From Betaproteobacteria bacterium RIFCSPLOWO2_02_FULL_62_17 (GTDB lineage Bacteria; Pseudomonadota; Gammaproteobacteria; Burkholderiales; SG8-39), in the NCBI GenBank assembly GCA_001770355.1, contig MEQV01000218.1:6950-27380 (forward strand): 20,431 nt of DNA, written 5' to 3'. The notes beneath the pieces are model-generated. The model ran no database searches and was not told the origin of the DNA. It was given only the letters and a program-made list of their open reading frames with translations. The stretch's first letter is position 1. The number at the start of each line of letters is the position of its first letter. Positions 7,766 to 15,318 of the stretch are shown in pieces. The position numbers and the translations under genes were made by a program.

Positions 7766-9304
7766 ATGGATAACCTCCCAGATATGGAGAAGTTTCGGCT
7801 GCGGAATTTCGTCGCCGGGCTGGTATCGCGCGGTGATGTCTCGATACATGAGGAGCCGGTCTCTCTGAGTGAGATGTCCGCCCACATCGAAGGCACTCCG
7901 GCGGCGACGCTGTTCAGGAACGCCGGACCTGAAGGCTTCGAGATTGTCGCTGGTGTTCTGGGCAGCCGTGCACGCCTGGCGGCAGCACTGGGTGTCGGCG
8001 AACGCAAAATCGGGGTCGAAATAGCACGCCGGTTGGCAGCCCCGCAGCCGGTGGTGGAAGTCCCTTCCCGCTCGGCCCCCGTCCACCAGGTCATCAAAAC
8101 CGGAGACAAGGTCGATCTTGCCCAGCTCCCATTTCATCTCCAGCACCAGCTTGACGGCGGCCTCTATATTTCGTCCGCGATAGACTTTTGTACTGACGCC
8201 GCCACCGGGAAAAACAACGTCGGTTGTCGCAGGCTGATGCTGCGCGATAGGCAGACGCTCCGGTCCAACCTGACCAACCCCTCGGACATGAAGCGCATGT
8301 TTTTGGACAGCGTGAAACGCGGCCAGCCTCTTCCGGTAAGTTTCGCCGTCGGGTCGCATCCGTTGGATTTTGTCGGAGCATGTTTTCGCGCCCCGGTGGA
8401 CGAGTTCGCTCTACTCGGAGCGGTTCGGGCAGCGCCGATGCCCATGGTTCGCGGTGTAACAAACGGGGTATTGGCGCCCGCAGACGCCGAAATGATCATA
8501 GAGGGACACTTCGACGAGCGCGGCTATACCGAAATGGAAGGTCCATACGGCGAGTTCTGGGGGTACTACGGACCGATGCACATCGACCCGGTTTTTCACG
8601 TTACAGCGCTCACCATGCGCAACGATGTCCTCCACCAGACCGTTTTGCACGGCGGCCGAAACATGCCGCGAATGGAATGCTCGCACATGATGAGCGCCGT
8701 TGCGGAGGTGCTCGTCTTGAAAACATTGCGGGACCACCAAATTTCCCCGGCGGCGGTTTACGCTGTTCCGTCGGCCGTCCTATTCCAGCAAATCCGCGTA
8801 GCTCTTTCCGGAGGGTCGAAGGAGCAGGCGAAAACAGTCATCGATGCGCTTCTTGATCTTCCGGTGACGAAACAGGTCCTGGTATTCGACGACGACGTCG
8901 ACATCTTCTCCGAAGACGAGGTCAATTGGGCGCTCTCTGCGCGCTTGGACGTGCGTCGCGGCATTGTCATCAAGGAAAACCTGCAGGGTTTCTATGCCAA
9001 TCCATTCGCCGATTCTGCGGGAAACATAGGGAAAATCGGCTTCGACCTGACCACGACATTCAATGCATCGCCGCCCCTCGAGGTGACGAGACCGACGCCG
9101 CCGAGTCTCGTGGATTCGAACCCTCGCTTGGGATTGCGCGCCGCACTGCAAAGCGGACCCCGCTATTTCTACGAACTGATGCAGCAGACCGGGACGGATG
9201 ATGGACGCGAAGTCAGCCTCTCACTTCATGAATTCTTCGAACGCGGTGAATTGGATCGCGACGAACACGGCAGGTGGATGTTGAAACAGCGCTCCAACGC
9301 CTGA
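7766..9304 (+). CDS. UbiD-family prFMN-dependent decarboxylase (first copy)
   Basis: This is a 512-residue member of the UbiD family, which reversibly decarboxylates aromatic or alpha,beta-unsaturated acids using prenylated FMN. NVGCRR places N151 at the metal-binding Asn and R156 at the catalytic Arg; GSHPLD gives the metal-binding His; IIEGHFDERG gives the metal-binding Glu; and MEGPYGEF gives the catalytic pair E258/E263. ATG 7766 is chosen because GGAGA at 7756-7760 precedes it by five bases; an in-frame GTG at 7742 overlaps the crotonase stop and would add eight residues. The prFMN synthase (UbiX) is not in the window. The gene sits between a crotonase and a Moco subunit. The substrate is unknown. 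The 17002-18555 gene is a paralog with the same domain order and many shared motifs. Confidence 0.93.
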   Translation: MDNLPDMEKFRLRNFVAGLVSRGDVSIHEEPVSLSEMSAHIEGTPAATLFRNAGPEGFEIVAGVLGSRARLAAALGVGERKIGVEIARRLAAPQPVVEVPSRSAPVHQVIKTGDKVDLAQLPFHLQHQLDGGLYISSAIDFCTDAATGKNNVGCRRLMLRDRQTLRSNLTNPSDMKRMFLDSVKRGQPLPVSFAVGSHPLDFVGACFRAPVDEFALLGAVRAAPMPMVRGVTNGVLAPADAEMIIEGHFDERGYTEMEGPYGEFWGYYGPMHIDPVFHVTALTMRNDVLHQTVLHGGRNMPRMECSHMMSAVAEVLVLKTLRDHQISPAAVYAVPSAVLFQQIRVALSGGSKEQAKTVIDALLDLPVTKQVLVFDDDVDIFSEDEVNWALSARLDVRRGIVIKENLQGFYANPFADSAGNIGKIGFDLTTTFNASPPLEVTRPTPPSLVDSNPRLGLRAALQSGPRYFYELMQQTGTDDGREVSLSLHEFFERGELDRDEHGRWMLKQRSNA

Positions 9305-9388
9305 GTGCAACAGACGTAGGAGCAGCCGCGCACCAGGTTGTGCAAATCAATTCTCGCATCCGCGAGCGCAGCCTAGCAGAGGAGCGTC

Positions 9389-11788
9389 ATGACGGTAACG
9401 GCGGTGAAAACAGGCGGAATCGGCCAGCCGGTGCTGCGCAAGGAGGATCTGCGGCTGCTCACCGGCCAGGGGCGCTATACCGACGATGTCAACCTGCCCG
9501 GGCAGGCCTATTCCGTGGTGGTGCGCTCGCCGCACGCGCACGCCCGCATCCGCGGCATCGATACCGCCAAGGCGCGCAAGGTGCCCGGCGTGCTCGCGGT
9601 GCTCACCGGCGCAGACATGCAGGCCGACCACATCGCGCCGATCCCGTGTTACGCGACCATCCCCGGCCTGGTCGACGTGCCGCTCAACAACACCGACGGC
9701 TCGCCCAAGAAGGAATCGCCGCTGCCGCTGCTGGCGACCGACAAGGTGCGGCTGGTGGGCGATGCGGTGGCAGCGGTGATCGGCGACACGCTGGCGGCGG
9801 CGCAGGAAGGCGCCGAGGCGGTCGAGGTCGATTACCAGCCGCTGCCGGCGGTGACGGAGACGACGGCGACGCTGAAGCCCGGTGCGCCGATCGTGTGGGA
9901 GGACGTCGCGCCGACCAACCTGTGCGTCGACGCGCATATGGGCGATGCCGCCGCGACCGACGCCGCGTTCAAGCGCGCCGAGCACGTGGCGAGCCTTCGC
10001 ACGCAGGTCAACCGCGTCACCGGGGTGCCGCTGGAGCCGCGCTCGGTGGTGTGCCAATACGACGGCCGGGATGGCCGCTTTACGGTCTACTGCGGCGGCG
10101 ACAATTCGGTGCGCCAAAAGCGCGATCTCGCCAAGGTGATGAACATCGAGCCCGACCGCGTGCGCTTCATCGCGCGCGACGTCGGCGGCAATTTCGGCAC
10201 GCGCAACTGGTTCTATCCCGAGTACGGCATCGCCGCATGGGCGGCCAAGAAGCTCGGCCGGCCGGTGAAATGGACCCAGACGCGCTCCGAAGCGTTCCTT
10301 GCCGATTATCAGGGGCGCGATCTCTACGCCGAGGCCGAGCTGGCGCTCGACAAGGCCGGCAACTTCCTCGGATTGCGCGCGGACCTGATCAGCAACGTCG
10401 GCGCCTACACGGTGATTTACGTGCCGCTCATGAAGACGAGCGAGCTTCTCACCAGCGTCTATCACCTGCCCGCGGCATTCGTGCGCGGCCGTGCCGTGGT
10501 GTCGAACACCTCGCCGACCGCGCCGTACCGCTCGGCCGGCCGGCCCGAAGCCATGTTCATCATGGAGCGGCTGATCGACATGGCGGCGAAGAAGTTCGGC
10601 TTCGACCGGATCGAGCTGCGCCGCCGCAACATCGTCCGCGACAACGCGATGCCGTACCGGACGCCGCTCGGGCTCACCTACGACTCGGGCACGTTCGGCC
10701 GCGCGATGGAGAACGTCGTGAAGCGCGCCGACTGGGACGGCTTCCCGGCGCGCAAGGCCGAGGCGAGGAAGCGCGGCAAGCTGCGCGGCATCGGCATCTC
10801 GAATTTCATCGAGATCACGTCGGGCTTCCCGCTCGAGCGCACCGAGATTTCCCTGCAGCCCGACGACCAGCGCGTCGACGTGGTGATCGGCACCACGGCG
10901 AGCGGCCAAGGGCATGAGACCAGCTTCGCGCAATGCGTGAGCGAATGGCTCGGCGTGCCGTTCGAGTCGATCCGCCTGATCACCGGCGATACCGACACGG
11001 TGAAGGAGGGCGGCGGCTCGCACTCCGCGCGCTCGATGCGCATGGCGGGCATCGTCATGGGCACCGCGACCAAGATGATCATCGAGAAGGCGACGCAGAT
11101 CGCCGCGCATGTGCTGGAAGCCTCGCCGGCCGACGTCGAGTTCGCGAAGGGCGTGTTCACCATCAAGGGCACGGACCGCCGCGTCGGTATCTTCGAGGTC
11201 GCCAAGGCGGCAACGACGCGCAACGACCTGCCCAGGGAGCTGCAGGGCACGCTCGGCGCCGAGTACCAGGAGATGATGAAGTTTCCCGGCTTCCCGTACG
11301 GCTGCCAGGTGGGCGAGGTGGAGATCGACCCGGACACCGGCGAGCTCACGGTGGTCAGCGTGACCATGGTCGACGACGTCGGCCGCGCGGTGAACCCGAT
11401 GATACTGCACGGCCAGGCGCACGGCGGCATCGCGCAGGGCTTCGGCCAGGCGATGATGGAGCACGCATACTACGATCCGGAGACCGGCCAGATGCTCGCG
11501 GGCTCGTTCATGGACTACGCGATCCCGCGCGCCGACACGCTGCCGTCGTTCGACACCGAGATCATGGAGGTGCCGACGCCGACCAACCCGCTCGGCGTGC
11601 GCGCCGGCGGCGAAAGCGGCACCACGCCCGCGCTCGCCGTGGTGGCGAACGCGGTCGTCGATGCGCTCGCCGACTACGACGTGACGCACTTCGAGTTGCC
11701 GGCGACGCCCGAGCGCATCTGGCGCGCGATGCACGGGAACGGGGCCGGCCGGCGCGTGTGTACGGAGAGAAGCGTCGAAACTTCGTAG
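9389..11788 (+). CDS. Second xanthine dehydrogenase-family molybdopterin-binding subunit
   Basis: This 799-residue Moco subunit has the same domain order as the 386-2686 protein: an N-terminal GQPVLRKEDLRLLTGQGRY, a hammerhead domain, then DVGGNFGTR (264-272), APYRSAGRPEAMF, TASGQGHETSFAQ and VRAGGESGTTPA with catalytic E742. AGAGGAG at 9378-9384 precedes the ATG. It is the last gene of the long plus-strand operon and is clearly more GC-rich than the genes before it (45 of 60 bases G or C at 9541-9600). PYRSAGR again argues against CO dehydrogenase. No FAD or 2Fe-2S subunit accompanies it. Family-like sequence ends with PERIWRAMHG near 11736; the last 16 or so residues have no recognisable similarity and may be read-through into unrelated DNA after a recombination join. 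Confidence 0.9.
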   Translation: MTVTAVKTGGIGQPVLRKEDLRLLTGQGRYTDDVNLPGQAYSVVVRSPHAHARIRGIDTAKARKVPGVLAVLTGADMQADHIAPIPCYATIPGLVDVPLNNTDGSPKKESPLPLLATDKVRLVGDAVAAVIGDTLAAAQEGAEAVEVDYQPLPAVTETTATLKPGAPIVWEDVAPTNLCVDAHMGDAAATDAAFKRAEHVASLRTQVNRVTGVPLEPRSVVCQYDGRDGRFTVYCGGDNSVRQKRDLAKVMNIEPDRVRFIARDVGGNFGTRNWFYPEYGIAAWAAKKLGRPVKWTQTRSEAFLADYQGRDLYAEAELALDKAGNFLGLRADLISNVGAYTVIYVPLMKTSELLTSVYHLPAAFVRGRAVVSNTSPTAPYRSAGRPEAMFIMERLIDMAAKKFGFDRIELRRRNIVRDNAMPYRTPLGLTYDSGTFGRAMENVVKRADWDGFPARKAEARKRGKLRGIGISNFIEITSGFPLERTEISLQPDDQRVDVVIGTTASGQGHETSFAQCVSEWLGVPFESIRLITGDTDTVKEGGGSHSARSMRMAGIVMGTATKMIIEKATQIAAHVLEASPADVEFAKGVFTIKGTDRRVGIFEVAKAATTRNDLPRELQGTLGAEYQEMMKFPGFPYGCQVGEVEIDPDTGELTVVSVTMVDDVGRAVNPMILHGQAHGGIAQGFGQAMMEHAYYDPETGQMLAGSFMDYAIPRADTLPSFDTEIMEVPTPTNPLGVRAGGESGTTPALAVVANAVVDALADYDVTHFELPATPERIWRAMHGNGAGRRVCTERSVETS

Positions 11789-11893
11789 GACAGCATTTCT
11801 GGGCTCGGGGTTACTCTGACGCCCCGCATCGCGATTTCCGCCACCGACCCGACCTTCAACTGCGAGCGGGACATCGCCGCAGGGTGTCCAGCA

Positions 11894-12162
11894 GGCTACC
11901 GGTGAAGACCTTTATCGAGGAGATCAACGCCTATGAGCCCGATGTAGTAGCGCTCTCAGGCTTTCTCACGCTGGCTTTTGACTCCATGAAGGAAACCATC
12001 GAAGCCTTCGACAAAGAAGGGATGCGCAGCAAGTTCAAGATCATGATCGGCGGTGGTCAGATTGACGAGGCCGTGCGCACCTATACCAGTGCCGACGCCT
12101 TCGGTATCAATGCGGTGGAAGCGGTAAATCTGTGCAAGATCTGGTTGGGAGTCAAGTCATGA
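11894..12162 (+). pseudogene. 5'-truncated corrinoid (B12-binding) protein fragment
   Basis: About 89 codons ending in TGA at 12160-12162 encode the C-terminal half of a methyltransferase corrinoid protein. LPVKTFIEEINAYEPDVVAL, SGFLTLAFDSMKETIEAF, FKIMIGGGQ and ADAFGINAVEAV match the second part of the Rossmann-like B12 domain. The N-terminal helical domain and the DxHxxG motif carrying the cobalt-ligating His are missing: family-like sequence starts abruptly near 11894 with no good start codon, and the DNA before it (11789-11893) matches nothing I recognise. As it stands it cannot hold cobalamin in base-off/His-on form. Its stop overlaps the ATG of the following UroD-type methyltransferase (ATGA), so the pair was once one operon. 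It sits directly after the Moco gene with a shift in base composition. Confidence 0.75.
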
Positions 12163-13421
12163 CGAACCTCGAACAAGCGACGATAGCCAAGGCCCAATAC
12201 GATGCGCGCTGGCAGCGCATCATGGACTGCGTTGCCCTCAAACAGCCAGATCGCATGCCGACTATTTTTTATGCCACCTTTTGGCTAGCAAAATACGGCG
12301 GGATTACGTACAAGGAATTGATGTACGACTACGAAAAGAGCCTGGAAATCAGCAAGAAGGCTGTGCTGGAATTCGAGCCTGATGCTGCCAGCAATCTCGT
12401 TGCTCGTACCGCGATGGGCCGAAGCATGGAAGCCATAGGCCTCAAAACTCTTAAATGGCCAGGCCATGGTGTCGGGGAACATCAGCCTTACCAATATATT
12501 GACCGGGAATACATGAAGTCAGAGGAATACGAGGAGTTCCTTTTTGACCCAAGCGACTATTGCCTTAGGAAATTCCTGCCTCAAGTTGCCGAAGCGTTCG
12601 AAGGTTTTGCACATTTGCCCGCATTGCCAACATTAAGTGGGCTGCGGGCTATAAACATTAGAGCGTTTGCGAAACCTGAGGTGCGTGCGTCACTGCTGCA
12701 GTTGATGGCGGCGGCCGAAGAAGTCGAACAAATGGCTGGTTATGGCGCTAAGTTTGCCAACGATATCTGTGCACTTGGGTATCCACTGATTACAGATACT
12801 TTTGCTGGCAACCCCTACGATACGATCGCGGACTATTGGCGCGGTGGAATCAGCACCATGAAGGATCTATTCCGTCATAAGGAGAAACTTATGGCATCGG
12901 TGGATAAGGTCGGAGGTTATATGCGCGACCAGATGATTGCTACGGCCAAGGCGTCGGGTAACCCGATAGTTATGATAACAACCCATTGGCATGCCGATGC
13001 CTTTATGTCTCCGAAGCAGTTCGAAATGTTTTATTGGCCGCCGTTCAAGAAACAACTGATGGCGTTCATTGATGCAGGCCTGATTCCGATGGTGCTGTGG
13101 GAGCACGACTGCACAAAACGGATGGAAACGATCGCCGACGTGCCGGCCGGTAAATGCATTTACTGGTTCGAGCGGACGGAAAATATTCCAAAGGCTCAAA
13201 AAATTATGGGAGATACGGTTGCTTTTCGCGGCGGTGTTGAAGCGTCGACCATGGTAACCGGCAAACCGGAGGATGTGGATTTGGCAGTCAAGAGCATCGT
13301 TGAGAAGGTTTGGGCGAAAGGCGGCAACTTGATGTTGGACTGTGGTATCGGAATTCCAGACGAGACTCCGGTGGAGAATGTGCGTGCGATGTTTGACGCG
13401 GCGCGCAAATACGCCGGCTGA
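12159..13421 (+). CDS. UroD/MtaA-superfamily methyltransferase (corrinoid-linked)
   Basis: This 420-residue protein belongs to the uroporphyrinogen decarboxylase superfamily branch that includes methyltransferases acting on corrinoid proteins. WEHDC supplies a candidate zinc pair H316 and C318, and LMLDCG supplies C395, the His-x-Cys...Cys pattern of MtaA/MtbA-type enzymes; haem-pathway UroD lacks it. Length exceeds MtaA (about 340) because of an N-terminal extension with KQPDRMPTIFY. ATG 12159 is chosen for GGGAG at 12147-12151 seven bases before it and the ATGA overlap with the corrinoid fragment; a GTG at 12132 would add nine residues. The neighbour suggests methyl transfer between a substrate and a corrinoid protein, as in O-demethylation, but the partner here is truncated, so the enzyme would need one elsewhere. 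Base composition is lower in GC than flanking genes (28 of 60 at 12241-12300 and at 12961-13020), which hints at separate origin. Confidence 0.85.
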   Translation: MTNLEQATIAKAQYDARWQRIMDCVALKQPDRMPTIFYATFWLAKYGGITYKELMYDYEKSLEISKKAVLEFEPDAASNLVARTAMGRSMEAIGLKTLKWPGHGVGEHQPYQYIDREYMKSEEYEEFLFDPSDYCLRKFLPQVAEAFEGFAHLPALPTLSGLRAINIRAFAKPEVRASLLQLMAAAEEVEQMAGYGAKFANDICALGYPLITDTFAGNPYDTIADYWRGGISTMKDLFRHKEKLMASVDKVGGYMRDQMIATAKASGNPIVMITTHWHADAFMSPKQFEMFYWPPFKKQLMAFIDAGLIPMVLWEHDCTKRMETIADVPAGKCIYWFERTENIPKAQKIMGDTVAFRGGVEASTMVTGKPEDVDLAVKSIVEKVWAKGGNLMLDCGIGIPDETPVENVRAMFDAARKYAG

Positions 13422-13444
13422 TGCTACCAGCCCGTGGGGAATTA

Positions 13445-13498
13445 CCAGTGGAAGCGAAATGCTCTTCAAAGCCTATTTTTCTCATTCGCTTCCTCTGG
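13445..13498. terminator. Inverted repeat between convergent genes, possible bidirectional terminator
   Basis: GGAAGCGAA (13450-13458) pairs with TTCGCTTCC (13485-13493), and after one mismatch CCAG (13445-13448) pairs with CTGG (13495-13498). The loop is 26 bases and contains a run of five T. It lies in the 100-base gap between the convergent UroD-type and transhydroxylase beta genes, the usual place for a two-way terminator. The long loop and the lack of a T run after the stem make it non-canonical, so it may instead be a fortuitous repeat. Confidence 0.35.
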
Positions 13499-13521
13499 AT
13501 TCGCAGCAGAACGGCAGGCAC

Positions 13522-14370
13522 TCAGGCGGCATCGAGCCGGATTTCCCCCAGCCAGTGGCTGTTGGTGAGCTCCAACTCGACGTTTTTGCCCCGGTATCCC
13601 TTGGCTGCGATCTCGACGCGGTAGGCGCCGCTCTCCGGCGGCAGGCCGTCGAAGCGGAAATCGCCGTAGGCGTCGCTTGCACCGCTGCCGACTGCGGTGC
13701 TTCCCCGCATGAGCCGGACTTCGGCCCCGCGCACGCACGCCTCGAGGCCCTGATCGCGGCCGACCAGCGTGCCGGCGACGAAGACGCTCGTGAACCGGTA
13801 CAGGTTCTTGTAATGCACCCGGGTGCGGTGCTTTTCTCCCGGCTCGAGCCGCTGCAGCCGTTCTTCGCTCGCTATCCGTCGCATCTCGTCGTCCTCGACT
13901 TTGAGTGCGCGCAGCGCGCCGGTCGGGCAGGATTGCACCGGGCGCGGCGCCGACCAGCCGGCATCGAGCAGGTGCGCATCGAAATTCCATGCCTGCGGCA
14001 GCGACAGCTCTTCGTTCCAGTGCACGGCGTGGAACGGGCAGGCGTCGACCAGTTCCTTCTGCCCCTTGGCGAGCGCCGGGTCGATCATGACGATGCCGTC
14101 GGAGCGCTTCTTCACCGCGCCGTTGCGTGCGACCTTCATGCAGGGCGCGTCGTCGCAGTGCTGGCAGCACTGGAAGATATAGGCAAGATCGACTGCGGGA
14201 AAGCGCCCGCGCTCATGGGCGTGGATCTGCACCCAGCCGGCGCCATGCAGCGGCATGGTCGCGGCGTATCCCGGGAATTCGTTGCCGACGTACTCGTCCT
14301 TCACCGCCATCGCGCAGCTCTGGCAGCCGGTGCAGAGCTCGAGGTCGAAAACGAGGTTCCATTTCTTCAT
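13522..14370 (-). CDS. Pyrogallol-phloroglucinol transhydroxylase-like iron-sulfur beta subunit
   Basis: This 282-residue subunit has a ferredoxin-like N-terminal part (1-155) and a beta-barrel, carboxypeptidase-regulatory-like C-terminal part (about 190-282), the layout of the transhydroxylase beta subunit of Pelobacter acidigallici within the DMSO reductase family. NEFPGYAATM, NGAVKKRSDGIVMIDP, AKGQKELVDACPF, HWNEE, AHLLD and VHYKNLYRF all echo that protein. Cysteines C13, C16, C19 with C148, and C69, C72, C77 with C111, should hold two [4Fe-4S] clusters. The third cluster of the known enzyme is apparently absent: V23, W128, D131 and P144 stand where its four cysteines should be. The alpha gene stops 12 bases upstream. 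The ribosome site is weak (GAGG). Reaction by analogy: moving a hydroxyl between trihydroxybenzenes, but related DMSO-reductase enzymes are possible. Confidence 0.82.
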   Translation of the reverse strand: MKKWNLVFDLELCTGCQSCAMAVKDEYVGNEFPGYAATMPLHGAGWVQIHAHERGRFPAVDLAYIFQCCQHCDDAPCMKVARNGAVKKRSDGIVMIDPALAKGQKELVDACPFHAVHWNEELSLPQAWNFDAHLLDAGWSAPRPVQSCPTGALRALKVEDDEMRRIASEERLQRLEPGEKHRTRVHYKNLYRFTSVFVAGTLVGRDQGLEACVRGAEVRLMRGSTAVGSGASDAYGDFRFDGLPPESGAYRVEIAAKGYRGKNVELELTNSHWLGEIRLDAA

Positions 14371-14382
14371 CGCGGCGCCTCA

Positions 14383-15093
14383 TTAATGCGCCACCGGCTG
14401 GGCCGGCGCCGCAGTCGTGCGCGCATCGGCTGGAGCCGTTCCGGTCCAGGCTTCCACCTCGACCAGGCAGTTGCTGTTGCCCATGGCGTTGCCGCGCACG
14501 AATTGCGGCTCGGGCGGGGTGAGGACGTTCAGCGCGCCGCCCAAGTCCGGGGACTTGCCCGGCTCGCCGAGCGGCTCGTAGACCGCGCAGGACGCGTAAC
14601 CGTGCACGACTCCGGGACGCGCGCAGTGCGTCAGACGGACGGCGCAGATCACCGAGCCGCGCTCGGTGAACACGCGCACGAGGCTCGCTTCGCGGATGCC
14701 GCGCGCCTGCGCGTCCTCGGGATTGATCCGGAGCACCCAGTAATAGCGGCCGTCGATCAGCAGGCGGTGGTCCTCGATGTCGTTGATGAAGCCGTCCTTG
14801 GCGTCGTTCTGGGTGTGGAAGCTGTAGCGCGGGTGCGGGGTGATCATCTGCAGCGGCAAGCGCTCCGCGCGCTCGGTGCCGAGCGATTCATTCGTGCGCC
14901 GGTACTTGAGGATCGGCGGGCGCTCCTCGTCGTCGGGCGCAAAGCGCTTGAGCGTCTCGCAGTCGAACTCGAACTTGCCCGAAGGCGTCTGCATGCCCTG
15001 CTGGAAGCCGAGCTTGTATTCCGAGGGCAGCGGATGCGGCTCGGGGGAATCCTTCTTCCGCCCTTCGTAGTACCAGCGCCAGGCGATCCTCGG
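14383..15093 (-). pseudogene. Transhydroxylase-like molybdopterin oxidoreductase alpha subunit, C-terminal fragment
   Basis: About 235 codons ending in TAA at 14385-14383 encode the C-terminal part of a DMSO-reductase-family catalytic subunit. IAWRWYYEGRKKD opens the recognisable part; then come MQTPSGKFEFDCETL and the dinucleotide-binding domain with ITPHPRYSFHTQNDAKDGF, DHRLLIDGRYYWVLRIN, GSVICAVRLTHCARPG, SCAVYEPLGEPGKS and GNAMGNSNCLVEVE. These blocks resemble the pyrogallol transhydroxylase large subunit, which fits the beta gene just downstream. The family's catalytic subunit is roughly 850 residues, so more than two thirds, including the active-site domains, is missing. An internal ATG at 14994 is not a natural start. 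The 5' end abuts an out-of-frame SDR fragment near 15086-15093. The beta subunit therefore has no complete partner here unless the break is an assembly error. Confidence 0.8.
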
Positions 15094-15318
15094 GGACCTG
15101 GTTGCGCTTGATGAAGCGGCCGTTGACGTAGCGCATGTGGCGCTCTTCCGGCACGCCGGAAGTCGCGTCCACGCGCGTCATGCCCGGCGCGATGCAGTTG
15201 ACCGCGATGTTGTCCGCGCCCAGCTCGCGCGCCATGCCGCGGGTCATCGCCACCACGGCGCCCTTGCTGGCGACGTAGTGCAGGATGAAGTCCGAGCCGA
15301 ACAGCGCGACGCGAGAGG
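15086..15318 (-). pseudogene. Short-chain dehydrogenase/reductase (SDR), internal fragment
   Basis: About 77 codons in one minus-strand frame read SRVALFGSDFILHYVASKGA, then MTRGMARELGADNIAVNCIA, PGMTRVDATSG and GRFIKRNQVPED. This is the segment of a classical SDR from the catalytic serine strand through the YxxxK motif (Y-V-A-S-K) to just before the C-terminal helix. The NAD(P)-binding GxxxGIG region and the C-terminus are missing. At the 5' side the frame hits a TAG (15322-15320) where hydrolase sequence ends; at the 3' side it runs out of frame into the transhydroxylase alpha fragment. The piece cannot make a working enzyme. It marks a double join: three unrelated genes touch within about 230 bases. 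Confidence 0.8.

Noticed and set aside
9347..11734. Long minus-strand open frame (795 codons) opposite the second Moco gene
   Set aside because: The sense frame has all family motifs; the antisense product is low-complexity and similar in kind to the other shadow frame.
12159..13421. Uroporphyrinogen decarboxylase of haem synthesis (hemE)
   Set aside because: The zinc-type His-x-Cys...Cys pattern, the extra N-terminal length and the corrinoid neighbour point to a methyltransferase.
13342..15111. Plus-strand open frame of 589 codons through the transhydroxylase region
   Set aside because: It runs antisense to the beta and alpha genes, overlaps the end of the UroD-type gene, and shows no recognisable domain.
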